Source: Natrinema mahii
GTDB lineage: Archaea; Halobacteriota; Halobacteria; Halobacteriales; Natrialbaceae
Length of the DNA stretch: 64,000 bases
Assembly: GCA_000690595.2 (NCBI GenBank)
Contig: JHUT02000003.1
Coordinates: 248,001-312,000 of the forward strand
Direction of reading: 5' to 3'
This document shows positions 1-8,358 of this stretch, one piece after another. Position 1 is the stretch's first letter, and every line of letters starts with the position of its first letter. The notes under the pieces were generated by a model, which searched no databases, had not been told where the DNA came from, and saw only the letters and a program-made list of their open reading frames with translations. A program made the position numbers and the translations under genes.

Positions 1-341
1 TCGAACGACCGCTGCTTTCGGACCGCGACGTCGAGTACGTCGTCAGCGTCGACCGCTCTCGCCGGCTCGCGGTTCGGGCCGACGTGTTTCCCGAGACCGT
101 CACGGAACCCGTCGACGACGTCCTCGTCGTCCCGTCCGAACTCTCCGACGCGCAGGTCCGCGACAAGGCCGAAAACGCGGTGTTCACGTGGACGCTCCGG
201 AAAGTCGCCGTCGGCTCCGCGCCGGACCTGACCGTCGAACGGTCGGTCGACGCCCACAAGCTGTTCTGGATCGCGTCCCGACCCGACGGGGACGTCATCG
301 TCGATAGCGTCCGCGGCACTGAGATGCCGCTGACGGACTGA
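1..341 (+). CDS. 3' end of a hypothetical protein (partial)
   Basis: An open frame runs in from the left edge of the window and stops at TGA 339-341. The visible part is about 112 residues. It is acidic and arginine-rich at the start and ends with the sequence RGTEMPLTD. No membrane segment, signal or catalytic motif is visible. Alternating hydrophobic and charged stretches suggest a soluble alpha/beta protein. A GTG at 84 could be mistaken for a start, but the frame is open with good codon use upstream of it, so this is the tail of a longer gene. I do not recognise the family and assign no function. Confidence 0.6.
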   Translation, partial: ERPLLSDRDVEYVVSVDRSRRLAVRADVFPETVTEPVDDVLVVPSELSDAQVRDKAENAVFTWTLRKVAVGSAPDLTVERSVDAHKLFWIASRPDGDVIVDSVRGTEMPLTD

Positions 342-970
342 GCAACGGGACGTCCGACCACGCCACGCCCGCGCGGCGCTCGTCGCCGACGAACCCGGCC
401 GGCCGAGAGCCGAGCACCGATCCCGGCCGCCGGTTCGTCACGTAAACGTCTCGCATCCGCGTCTATTTCTGAACGTTGGTATTTACCGGTCGTGGCGGCC
501 GAACCAGCGAGACGCGGCGGCCGATCGCGAATCACCCGTGAGGCCGGTGCTGAGAGCGTGAACCTGCACTGTCTCCCTCGAACGACGTTCCGTTCGATTG
601 CTCGGGGTGCAGACGAAAGCCGGAGGCCGCATCTCGGAACGGACTGAATAGCTACCGTCTCTCTCCGATCAGCCCTCGAGAGACCTGTTTTCCCCCGACT
701 GAACGGTCCGCTTTCGATGAACGGGCGGAACACATCGGTCGAGTCGATATCTGCCTCCGTCGGACACCGCCGAACGATCTGTGAGCTCCAGAAATGAAAT
801 ATACATGGTAGTATGACGGAACCATCTCTCAGCGTATGGGTCTGGTGATGGCTGGTTGCCAAACGCTCGCCTCGCCTCGTTCGGGCGGCACTGGCCGTCG
901 AACGCGACCGAGTTCGCTCGTCGGTGACGAACCGCTCGGGAACCCCGACCGTTCTCGAAGCGGGACTCGG
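342..970. other. Intergenic stretch without a recognisable gene
   Basis: About 630 bases lie between the partial gene and the 3' end of the minus-strand SDR. No frame here has haloarchaeal coding character. The open frame beginning near 836 is antisense to the SDR. A few AT-rich patches (around 470-490 and 790-820) could be promoter or terminator sequence, but no gene depends on them. I see no RNA gene. Confidence 0.5.
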
Positions 971-1921
971 CTACGTCGGGACGTCCGCCGCTTTCGGCTC
1001 CGGCAGGTCGTAGGTGACGTCGGTCAGCTCACTCGAGACGCGCCAGAGCCGTCGAGCGGTGTCTTCGTCGTAGGAGCGGTCCGAGGAGGCCTGGCGTTCG
1101 GGCGTGCCGCGCATGTTCATGAGGCCGCCGGGGCCGTAGTAGGCACCGCCCTCGGCCTCGGGCGCGGTGGCGGCGTACAGGGTCGGGAGCGCACCCATCG
1201 CGGCCGATTGAGCCGCGACGGTGTTCAGCACCGTCATCGCGGCCTTGCGGAGCCGGCTGCCGCTCTGTTCGGGGCCGCGCAGCTGTAACTGGGTGTTCGC
1301 GTAGCCGGGATGGACCGCCACGCTCGCCGCGTTCGCGTCGGCGGTGAGCAGCCGGCGCTCGAGTTCGTAGGCAAAGAGGACATTCGCCAGCTTCGACTGG
1401 GCGTAGGCGTCCCACTTGTCGTAGTCGTCCTCGTGCTGGAGGTCGTCGAAGTCGATCCGGCCGCGCTCGTGGACGCCGCTCGAGACGGTGACGATCCGCG
1501 AGTCGGGCTCTTCGTGGATGTGAAGGTTCTCGAGCAAGAGCCCGGTCAGCGCGAAGTGACCGAGGTGGTTGACGCCGAACTGGGTCTCGAAGCCGTCCGC
1601 GGTCTCCGAGCGCGGGATCGCCATGACCCCGGCGTTGTTGACGAGGACGTCGATCTCCGCCTCGAGTCGGGCCGCGAAGTCGCGAACGGACGCGAGATCG
1701 CCCAGGTCGCAGGCCTCGACGCGGAGGTCGGCACCGGGGATCTCCCCGCGGATATCGTCGGCCGCGTCCGCGCCGCGTTCGGCGCTGCGACAGGCCATGA
1801 TCACCCTCGCACCGTTGCGCGCGAGTTCGCGCGTGGCCTCGAGACCGATGCCGCTGTTCGCGCCGGTGATGACGATCGTCCGTCCGCTCTGGTCGGGGAT
1901 GTCGTCGGCTGTCCAGCCCAT
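971..1921 (-). CDS. SDR-family oxidoreductase, retinol-dehydrogenase-like
   Basis: A 316-residue NAD(P)-dependent short-chain dehydrogenase, predicted cytosolic. The Rossmann motif TGANSGIG is at residues 19-26, NNAG at 95-98, and the catalytic pair is in YAQSK (Tyr173, Lys177), with Ser at about 147. The region around 155-180 and the C-terminal extension match the long retinol-dehydrogenase/WWOX-like SDRs rather than the 250-residue FabG type. The frame extends upstream to 1966, but the ATG giving MGWTADDIP is preferred because haloarchaeal relatives begin this way and the 15 upstream residues lack conserved character. The substrate cannot be told from the sequence. It stands alone on the minus strand, and the next gene upstream is the cyclophilin. 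Confidence 0.85.
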   Translation of the reverse strand: MGWTADDIPDQSGRTIVITGANSGIGLEATRELARNGARVIMACRSAERGADAADDIRGEIPGADLRVEACDLGDLASVRDFAARLEAEIDVLVNNAGVMAIPRSETADGFETQFGVNHLGHFALTGLLLENLHIHEEPDSRIVTVSSGVHERGRIDFDDLQHEDDYDKWDAYAQSKLANVLFAYELERRLLTADANAASVAVHPGYANTQLQLRGPEQSGSRLRKAAMTVLNTVAAQSAAMGALPTLYAATAPEAEGGAYYGPGGLMNMRGTPERQASSDRSYDEDTARRLWRVSSELTDVTYDLPEPKAADVPT

Positions 1922-2035
1922 GGTGGTCGTACGGGCTGGCGGCCCTAAAACGGACGCGTCGGTCACGCTTCGATTCCGTGCGATGTCTACGTCGTGCGTG
2001 CAGTCACATCGCCCGGCCGAACGGCTCGAGCCGGC

Positions 2036-2554
2036 TTACTCGTAGTCGACGGAGACCGACTCGAGGACGACCTCTTCCTGGGGCTGGTCGTTGGCGTCGG
2101 TCTCGACGCTACCGATCTCGTGGACGACGTCCATGCCGTCGGTGACCTCGCCGAACACGGCGTGGCGGTCGTCGAGGTGAGGCTGGGCGTCGAGCGTGAT
2201 GAAGAACTGCGAGCCGTTGGTGTCGGGCCCGGAGTTGGCCATGCTCAGGATGCCGGCGTCGTCGTGGCGCAGTTCGTCGTGGAACTCGTCGTCGAACTGG
2301 TAGCCGGGACCGCCGCGGCCGGTCTCGGTCGGGTCGCCGCCCTGGATCATGAAGCCCTCGATGACGCGGTGAAAGGCCACGTCGTCGTACAGGGGCTCGC
2401 CGTCGATTTCTTCGCCCGTCTCGGGGTCTTCCCAGGTCTTGCCGCCGGTCGCGAGGCCGACGAAGTTGTCGACGGTCCGGGGGGCCCGCTCGTCGTAGAG
2501 TTCGACCTCGATGTCGCCGCGGTTCGTGTGCAGGGTGGCAGTAACGTCTCCCAT
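2036..2554 (-). CDS. Peptidyl-prolyl cis-trans isomerase, cyclophilin type
   Basis: A 172-residue cytosolic cyclophilin that catalyses cis-trans isomerisation of prolyl bonds during folding. The signature FHRVIEGFMIQGGD is at residues 61-74 and includes the catalytic Arg63. NGSQFFIT at 113-120 and HLDDRHAVFG at 126-135 complete the active site. The open frame runs 78 codons further upstream in arginine-rich shadow sequence. The ATG at 2554 is chosen because the first beta strand of the fold begins immediately after it. There is no signal peptide. The gene is transcribed divergently from the AstE/AspA-type gene at 2689, with 134 bases between the two starts. Confidence 0.93.
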   Translation of the reverse strand: MGDVTATLHTNRGDIEVELYDERAPRTVDNFVGLATGGKTWEDPETGEEIDGEPLYDDVAFHRVIEGFMIQGGDPTETGRGGPGYQFDDEFHDELRHDDAGILSMANSGPDTNGSQFFITLDAQPHLDDRHAVFGEVTDGMDVVHEIGSVETDANDQPQEEVVLESVSVDYE

Positions 2555-2688
2555 ACCGTCCGCGACGGCGGGCCGAGTGAAAACGGTAGTGGTCTCGATG
2601 CGACGGAGACGATTTCGACACCGCCGTGACTGTCTCGAGCGACGAGGGCCGGCCGCAGTTACATACCGTCGGCCGTGGAACGACCGAT

Positions 2689-3660
2689 ATGACTGACGGC
2701 GCGCACACGGCTGAACGGGTGACGCTCGCGCGGCTCCCGTCGGGCGTCGACCTGACGACGACGGTCCACACCTATCGCGGCGCGACACCGGGGCCGACGC
2801 TGTACGTCCAGGCGGCCCAGCACGGCCGCGAGATCAACGGCACCGAAGTCCTCCGGCGGTTCCACGAGCGACTCCCCCTCGAGTCGCTGTCCGGAACCGT
2901 GATCGCGGTCCCCGTCGCGAACCCGCTGACGTTCGACCGCGTTTCCTACACCACGCCGGAGCCACTCGACGGCGTCCATCCGAACATGAACCGGATCTGG
3001 CCGGGCGACGCGGCCGGCACCCTCCACCAGCGGATGGCCGCTCGCCTCTGGGAGTACGTCACGGTGGCCGACGCCGTCGTCGACCTCCACACCGGGAGTC
3101 CCGACATGCTCCCCCACGTCGTCTACCGGGCGGGCGACGAGCGCTCCCGCGGCCTCGCGGCGGCGTTCGGTACCGATCTCCTGCTGGCCGAGGGGGCCGG
3201 CGAGGACGTTCCCGACGAGTGGCACCGGCGGGGCTTCGCCGGCAAACTTCGGCTCGCCGCCGCGGACGCGGGGATCCCCGCAATCACGCCCGAACTCGCC
3301 CACAACAAACGGATCACCGAGGACGTCGTCGAGACGGGCGTGACGGGGCTGGTGGACGTCTGTCGACACCTCGATGTCCTCCCCGGTGCGGTCCCCGAGC
3401 GCGACCAGCGGAGCGCCCGCAACCACCTCGGGCAGGTCTCCGCGGCCGACGCCGGACTCTTCCGGCCGACGCCCGGGCTCGCCGTCGGCGACGAGGTCGC
3501 CGAGGGTGCGCCGATCGGGACGGTGTACGACCCGACGACCTACGACGCGCTTCAGGAGGCCCGTACGGACCGTGGCGGACTCCTCTACGCGCTCACGCGC
3601 GAGGCGACGGTGACCGCGGGCGATCAACTCGCGAGCGTGGCACTGGCCCGCGAGGCGTAG
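2689..3660 (+). CDS. AstE/AspA-family zinc deacylase (M14-like)
   Basis: A 323-residue protein of the succinylglutamate desuccinylase/aspartoacylase family, zinc hydrolases that remove an acyl group from an N-acyl amino acid or similar amide. Zinc ligands are visible as HGRE (His45, Glu48) and His134 in DLHTG. Substrate-binding Asn101-Arg102 lie in HPNMNR, and the likely catalytic Glu202 is in TPELAH. The C-terminal 70 residues form the usual beta barrel-like lobe with a GLAVGDEV turn. The ATG at 2689 fits the domain start; the upstream extension of the frame is overlapped by the divergent promoter region. Its stop codon abuts the stop of the next, convergent gene with no spacer. The substrate is unknown. 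Confidence 0.82.
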   Translation: MTDGAHTAERVTLARLPSGVDLTTTVHTYRGATPGPTLYVQAAQHGREINGTEVLRRFHERLPLESLSGTVIAVPVANPLTFDRVSYTTPEPLDGVHPNMNRIWPGDAAGTLHQRMAARLWEYVTVADAVVDLHTGSPDMLPHVVYRAGDERSRGLAAAFGTDLLLAEGAGEDVPDEWHRRGFAGKLRLAAADAGIPAITPELAHNKRITEDVVETGVTGLVDVCRHLDVLPGAVPERDQRSARNHLGQVSAADAGLFRPTPGLAVGDEVAEGAPIGTVYDPTTYDALQEARTDRGGLLYALTREATVTAGDQLASVALAREA

Positions 3661-4422
3661 TCAGCAGGTCGAGAACCCGCCGTCGACGACCAGCCCGTGG
3701 CCGCTGACGAACGAGGCCTCGTCGCTGGCCAGAAAGAGGATCGCGTTCGCGATCTCCTCGGGCTTGCCCAGCCGCTTGAGCGGGTAGTCCTCGATCATCT
3801 CCGCTCTGGCGTCCTCGGGGTCGTCCTGCTGTTCGAGAAAACCCTCGAGCATCTGGGTCTCGGTGAAGCCGGGACAGACGGCGTTCGCGCGGACGCCGTA
3901 GGGGCCGGCCTCGGCCGCGACCGTCCGGGTCATGTTCAACACGGCGGCCTTGGTCGTCGAGTAGGCCGCCTGTTTGGGGAGGCCGAGGATGCTCGCCAGC
4001 GAGCCGATGTTGACGATCGAGCCGTGGCCCTGATCTTTCATGTGGGGCAAGGCGGCCGAACAGCCGTTCCAGACGCCCTTGATGTTGATGTCGATCACGA
4101 AGTCCCGAACCTCGTCGTCGAGGTCCTCGAGGCTCCCGCCGGGGTGGCCGGTGCCGGCGTTGTTGACCATGACGTCGATGCCGTACTCTTCGGCGACGGT
4201 GTCGACGACGTCGTGAAACGCCTCGCTGTCGGTGACGTCGAGTTCGGCGAACTCGGCCTCGCCGCCGGCCGCCTCGATGCGCTCGACGGTCTCCTCCCCG
4301 CCCTCGATATCGACGTCCGTGACGATGACGCGCGCTCCTTCCTCGGCGCACCGCTTGGCGGTCGACCGACCGATCCCAGACGCCGCGCCCGTGATAACTA
4401 CTGTCTTGTCTTCGAGTCGCAT
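3661..4422 (-). CDS. SDR-family oxidoreductase, FabG-like
   Basis: A 253-residue classical short-chain dehydrogenase, probably reducing or oxidising a 3-oxoacyl/3-hydroxyacyl or similar ketone/alcohol with NAD(P). TGAASGIG is at residues 11-18 and Asp at about 36-38 ends the second strand, which suggests a preference for NAD. NNAG is at 87-90, and the catalytic residues are Ser141, Tyr154 and Lys158. The C-terminus has the typical GHGLVVDGGFST end. Length and motifs match the FabG group exactly. The start ATG at 4422 follows an AT-rich stretch suitable for a leaderless promoter. The gene converges on the AstE/AspA gene without spacer. Confidence 0.88.
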   Translation of the reverse strand: MRLEDKTVVITGAASGIGRSTAKRCAEEGARVIVTDVDIEGGEETVERIEAAGGEAEFAELDVTDSEAFHDVVDTVAEEYGIDVMVNNAGTGHPGGSLEDLDDEVRDFVIDINIKGVWNGCSAALPHMKDQGHGSIVNIGSLASILGLPKQAAYSTTKAAVLNMTRTVAAEAGPYGVRANAVCPGFTETQMLEGFLEQQDDPEDARAEMIEDYPLKRLGKPEEIANAILFLASDEASFVSGHGLVVDGGFSTC

Positions 4423-5192
4423 ACGGTCCGTATCGGACGGCCACTACATAAATTCGTTCATGGTTTGCCGTCGATATCCTGCCGATGTTCATCGAATTCG
4501 ACTGGCACGCAAACAGTGTAATCGACCGCTCGAGTCCGTCCGGTCACTCGCGGCGCGTCCGGTCGGCACGACCGACAAATTACATGTGAAATTCGATAGC
4601 ACAGCAAACTACTTTGAAAGCGTATTGCTCTAGCCGTCTCGGACTGCGGCCGTTCGATCGGGCCCCGACCGGCGATCCGGTAGCTGTACAACCGCGTTCG
4701 TGAGACCGCCGTTGGCCGTGGTCGTCCGCGTTCCCGGTGAGAAAACGGCGTGTACAGGACTGAACCGCTGCTCGAGCGCCTGCCCCCGCTCTCGTTCTCG
4801 ACCGTTCCGGCGAAGCGGCGTCGCGTCTTCGATGCAGCGACCGTTCGGGACGAGTCGCGAGCGACAGCGGTTTCGTTCGCGTCCGTCGCTCGAGGACGCC
4901 AACCTACCAGCTAGAAGGGATTCTTTGTATATTGTTAGTTCGGGGGGAAGGAGGGGGATTCGAATTCCCACACAGTGGGATCGCCGAACCCATCGTTCGT
5001 CAGTCGTCGTCAACTGCTTCCCGGCCGGAGACGGATGCCGCGGCGATCGCCGCTCGCTCCGCGATTGGCTATACAATCATACGATTGTAAATCAGTATCA
5101 GCGCGGTGATCGGTTTCCGGGCCGCCCACAGGTACGGGGTCCGATCGGCGGCCGTCTCACCTCGCCGAGTCGTGTTCGGCCTGACTGAACGG
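4423..5192. other. 770-base gene-free region with a perfect 18-base palindrome
   Basis: This region separates the 5' end of the SDR from the 3' end of the IclR gene. Open frames on both strands are arginine-rich and lack acidic haloarchaeal bias, so I do not call a gene. AT-rich sequence at about 4575-4630 and 5068-5098 stands out. The latter holds the palindrome described separately. A tRNA T-arm-like string at about 4953-4970 cannot be built into a tRNA. Confidence 0.5.
5071..5090. promoter_or_regulatory. Palindromic site downstream of the first IclR gene
   Basis: The sequence ATACAATCATACGATTGTAA contains 7-base perfect inverted arms (TACAATC and GATTGTA) around a 4-base centre. It lies about 100 bases beyond the IclR stop codon. 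A 15/20-identical sequence occurs at 57667-57686, downstream of the second IclR gene. It could be an operator or a repeat; function is inferred only from symmetry and recurrence. Confidence 0.35.
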
Positions 5193-5966
5193 CTACGAGA
5201 ACATCACGTTCACTTCGATCGTGTTCGCCGTCGACAGCAACCGGTCACGCAGGTCGTTTTCCTCCCACTCGTTCTCGAGGCGGTGTTGCGGGCCGGCGAC
5301 GGTGACCGCCCCGTAGACGGTGCCGTCGTTGTCCAGGATCGGCGCGCCGATCGCGCTGATTCCCCGGAGGTACTCCCCGTTGTTGTACGCCACGCCAGCC
5401 TCGCGGATGTCGGCAAGTTCGTCGTAGAGGGTTTCTCGATCGGTAATCGTGTTCTCGGAGAACGCCGGGAGTCCCCACTGTTCGATGACGTCCTCGACTC
5501 GCTCCTCGTCGAAGTGAGCGAGCATCGCCTTGCCGCCGGCCGAGCTGTGGAGGTAGGTGTGGGTCCCGATGTCGATGTCGCTGGTAAAGGAACGCGTCCC
5601 CTCGCTGACGTTAATGACCGTTCCGAGCCCGTTCTGGTGTGTCGAACAGAGGACGCGCTCGCCGACCTGCGCCGACAGTTCGTCGATCGGCGCGTCGGCG
5701 GCCTCGTACAGCGGCTCGGCGTGTTTGACGTGTTCGCCGAACGAGAGAAACCGGAGACTCAGCCGGTATTCGTCGCCTTCCTGGACGACGTACCCCTTCG
5801 ACCGCAGCGTCGTCAGATGGGCGTGTACCGTACTCTTTGCCAGCCCCGTTCGCTCGGTGAGTTCGGTGACGCCGGCCCCTTCGGCCTGCCACAGCGCCTC
5901 GAGGATATCGAGGGTCTTCACCACTGCATCGACCCGATTCCCGCCGTCCGCGTCCGGTGTTGTCAT
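5193..5966 (-). CDS. IclR-family transcriptional regulator
   Basis: A 257-residue DNA-binding regulator. Residues about 12-75 form the N-terminal winged helix-turn-helix; the recognition helix is in TGLAKSTVHAHLTTL. Residues about 85-250 form the IclR effector-binding (GAF-like) domain, with the conserved LHSSAGGKAMLA segment and a C-terminal PILDNDGTVYGAVTVAG strand pair. Such proteins usually repress or activate catabolic genes and respond to a small aromatic or organic acid. The start at 5966 leaves a normal-length N-terminus. It is transcribed divergently from the acyl-CoA dehydrogenase at 6162, with 195 bases between them, so that gene is the most likely target. This is an inference from position. 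Confidence 0.9.
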   Translation of the reverse strand: MTTPDADGGNRVDAVVKTLDILEALWQAEGAGVTELTERTGLAKSTVHAHLTTLRSKGYVVQEGDEYRLSLRFLSFGEHVKHAEPLYEAADAPIDELSAQVGERVLCSTHQNGLGTVINVSEGTRSFTSDIDIGTHTYLHSSAGGKAMLAHFDEERVEDVIEQWGLPAFSENTITDRETLYDELADIREAGVAYNNGEYLRGISAIGAPILDNDGTVYGAVTVAGPQHRLENEWEENDLRDRLLSTANTIEVNVMFS

Positions 5967-6132
5967 ACGTCATGTTCAACGATGAGAGACAAAACCGTTC
6001 CGCTCTGCTGAACGCCAGTTGCGAGCGAAAAAATCGATCCGGGTTCGAATCACCGTCCTGTCGGCGTTGACACGGCGGATTCGGGGCACCTCCCGCCGAA
6101 TATGGCGACTGAAAACAAGTGCCATGGTAACG

Positions 6133-6140
6133 TTTATGTA
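6133..6140 (+). promoter_or_regulatory. TATA box for the acyl-CoA dehydrogenase at 6162
   Basis: TTTATGTA is centred about 26 bases before the ATG at 6162. This spacing places transcription initiation at or next to the start codon, as in haloarchaeal leaderless mRNAs. No Shine-Dalgarno sequence lies between. Confidence 0.5.
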
Positions 6141-6161
6141 GGCCCTCATGTGACGTAGATT

Positions 6162-7358
6162 ATGGACTTCAGCGAACCGTCCGAAGCCGTCCAGATAAAG
6201 AAGGCACTCGACGAGTTCATCGATCAGGAGGTCGCCCCGCTCGAGAACGAGTACGATCAGTTCCTCGGCGCGGACTACGAGAAGGAGATCGTCGACGACG
6301 AGCATCGGCAGGTCCCCGAGTACCGCAACATCGTCGAGGAGATCCGCCAGAAATCCGTCGAGGCGGGTTTTTACGGCATGACGATGCCCGAGGAGGTCGG
6401 CGGCGGCGACGTCGACATCCTCACTCGCGCCATCGTCGGCGAACACATGTCCAACCGGCCGCCGGGCTTTCACAGCGCCATCTTCGGCGGCGCGGGCGGG
6501 CCGACGCCGATCCTGCTGAACTGCGACGAGCGCCAGCGCGAGGAGTATCTGGAGCCGCTGATGGACGGCGAGATCACGACCTGTTTCGCGCTGACCGAGC
6601 CGGGACACGGCAGCGACGCCCATCACATGGACACCCGCGCCGAGAAGGACGGCGACGAGTGGGTCATCAACGGCCAGAAGGTCTACATCACGAACGCACC
6701 CTACGCCGACTTCGCGATGGTCTTTGCCCGGACCAGCGGCGACGACGGCGATCTCAGCGGGATCACCTGCTTCCTCGTCGACAAGGAGACGCCCGGCTTC
6801 GAGGTCGGGAAGATCCACCGCGCGATGGGGATGACGCCCGGGACCCACGCCGAACTCCACTTCGACGACTGCCGCGTCGGCGAGGAGCAGGTGCTGGGCG
6901 AGGTCGACGCCGGGTTCCAGTCCGCGATGGACTGGATCGGCGGCGGCCGGATCAACATCGCCGCCGGCGCGGTCGGGACGGCCGAGTTCCTGCTGGACAT
7001 GTCCCTCGAGTACGCTCGCGACCGGGAGACGTTCGGCAAGCCGATCGGTCACCGGCAGGGAATCTCGTTCCAACTGGCCGAACTCGCGACCGACATCGAA
7101 CAGGTCCGCCAGCTCTACCGTTACGCTGCCTGGAAGATGGACAACGGCGAGCGCGCTCGGAAAGAGGAGTCGATGGCGAAGCTCCGCGGCGCGAAGTTGG
7201 CCAACGATGCGGCCGACATCGCGATGCAGGTCCACGGCGGGGCCGGCTTCATGAAGGACCTGCCGATCGAACGTAACTACCGCTCGGCGCGGGTCTTCCG
7301 CATCTTCGAGGGGACCGACGAGATTCAAAAGCGGACGATCGCCCGCGAACTCATCTGA
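6162..7358 (+). CDS. Acyl-CoA dehydrogenase
   Basis: A 398-residue FAD-dependent acyl-CoA dehydrogenase performing the first oxidation of a beta-oxidation round, cytosolic. The N-terminal helical domain covers about residues 1-140. The beta domain begins at about 142 with CFALTEPGHGSDA, which carries the FAD/substrate loop. The C-terminal helical domain starts at about 250. The catalytic base is the Glu in FEGTDEIQ near residue 384. The N-terminus starts directly with the first helix, and the start is supported by a leaderless-type TATA box. The next gene follows after 4 bases, so both are likely co-transcribed. Chain-length or branch specificity cannot be assigned; the electrons presumably go to ETF. 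Confidence 0.92.
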   Translation: MDFSEPSEAVQIKKALDEFIDQEVAPLENEYDQFLGADYEKEIVDDEHRQVPEYRNIVEEIRQKSVEAGFYGMTMPEEVGGGDVDILTRAIVGEHMSNRPPGFHSAIFGGAGGPTPILLNCDERQREEYLEPLMDGEITTCFALTEPGHGSDAHHMDTRAEKDGDEWVINGQKVYITNAPYADFAMVFARTSGDDGDLSGITCFLVDKETPGFEVGKIHRAMGMTPGTHAELHFDDCRVGEEQVLGEVDAGFQSAMDWIGGGRINIAAGAVGTAEFLLDMSLEYARDRETFGKPIGHRQGISFQLAELATDIEQVRQLYRYAAWKMDNGERARKEESMAKLRGAKLANDAADIAMQVHGGAGFMKDLPIERNYRSARVFRIFEGTDEIQKRTIARELI

Positions 7359-7362
7359 ACCG

Positions 7363-8358
7363 ATGGGTGAGTCGACGGAGCGGGACACACGCGCCGCTGG
7401 GCAGGTGTCGCGCATCGACTTCGACATCGAGTGGCCGCCGAAACACGCCGCGGCCTACCTCATCGAGGGGCCCGAACCGATCCTGATCGACACCGGGGAC
7501 CCCGAGGAACGGGCCGAAGCGACGATCCGCGAGGGGCTGGCCGCGACGGGGTACGACCTCGCGGACGTCGCGGCGGTCGTCGTTACCCACCCTCACAGCG
7601 ATCACATCGGGCAGGTCCCGCTGTTGCGCGAGGCCGGCGCGACCGTCTACGCCCCCCGGCCCGTCCTCGAGCAACTCGAGCGCGAGCCGGCCGACCTCGC
7701 CGCGGGGGTCCGCGAGATCGGCCGGTCGGCGGGCTACCACGGCGAGGCCATCGAGCGCGAGACCGAACGCGCGAAATCGTCGCTCGAGCGCAATCGCCGA
7801 CTGCTCGAGCCCGAGGCGGCGGTGCCGTTCGCGTTCGACGAGTCGGTCACCGTCGCGGGCCGGGAGTTCGACCCGATCCACACGCCCGGCCATCAGGTCC
7901 ACCACGCCAGCTTGGCGACCGAGGTCAACGGCGAGCGCGTCCTCTTCTCGGGGGACGCGCTCATCGAGCCGTTCCGTCCGGGCGCGATCAACGTCGGCCT
8001 CGATTACGGTGCCTACGACGCCGTCGACGACTTCCACCGCGCGATGGACCGACTCGAGGGCCGCGCGGTCGATCGGGTCTTCCCCGGGCACGGTCCGGTA
8101 TTTACTGACTACGAGGGGACCATCGAGAGTACGCGGTCGGCCCTGGAGTCGCTCACGGCCGAAACCCTCGAGGCGGTCAGCGCTGTCGGCCCGGCGACGC
8201 CCTTAGAGATCACCCGGCATCGCAGCGGCGAGGTCCGGCATCCCGCCCAGTTGCTCGACACGCTCGGGGCGCTTGGCACGCTCGAGGGCCGGGACAGAAT
8301 CGAGTACGAGGACCGCGACGGCGCTCGCTACTACTCGTTCAGGAAGGCCTCGCCGTGA
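7363..8358 (+). CDS. MBL-fold metallo-hydrolase
   Basis: A 331-residue metallo-beta-lactamase-fold hydrolase. The dinuclear metal motif is HPHSDH at residues 76-81. Further ligands are His in HTPGHQVHH, Asp in LFSGDALI and His in FPGHGPVF. The C-terminal 80 residues form a helical winged-helix-like region (LDTLGALGTLEGRDRIEY) common in the LACTB2-like hydrolases that act on thioesters or glyoxalase-type substrates. It sits 4 bases after the acyl-CoA dehydrogenase, in what looks like an operon. Acyl-thioester hydrolysis is therefore a reasonable guess, but this is not shown by the sequence. Its last 28 bases overlap the convergent gene at 8331. Confidence 0.85.
   Translation: MGESTERDTRAAGQVSRIDFDIEWPPKHAAAYLIEGPEPILIDTGDPEERAEATIREGLAATGYDLADVAAVVVTHPHSDHIGQVPLLREAGATVYAPRPVLEQLEREPADLAAGVREIGRSAGYHGEAIERETERAKSSLERNRRLLEPEAAVPFAFDESVTVAGREFDPIHTPGHQVHHASLATEVNGERVLFSGDALIEPFRPGAINVGLDYGAYDAVDDFHRAMDRLEGRAVDRVFPGHGPVFTDYEGTIESTRSALESLTAETLEAVSAVGPATPLEITRHRSGEVRHPAQLLDTLGALGTLEGRDRIEYEDRDGARYYSFRKASP

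Noticed and set aside
836-1288. 150-codon plus-strand frame preceded by an AT-rich patch
   Set aside because: It is the antisense shadow of the SDR at 971-1921 and rich in Arg/Gly.
4940-4990. tRNA T-arm-like string GGGGATTCGAATTCCC
   Set aside because: Only the T-loop-like part is present. No matching acceptor stem, anticodon arm or D-arm can be built on either strand, and the stem is imperfect. It is probably chance.
8331-8358. 28-base convergent overlap as evidence of a wrong stop or frameshift
   Set aside because: Both proteins have complete, natural C-termini. Short convergent overlaps are common in compact archaeal genomes and also occur at 63177-63180.
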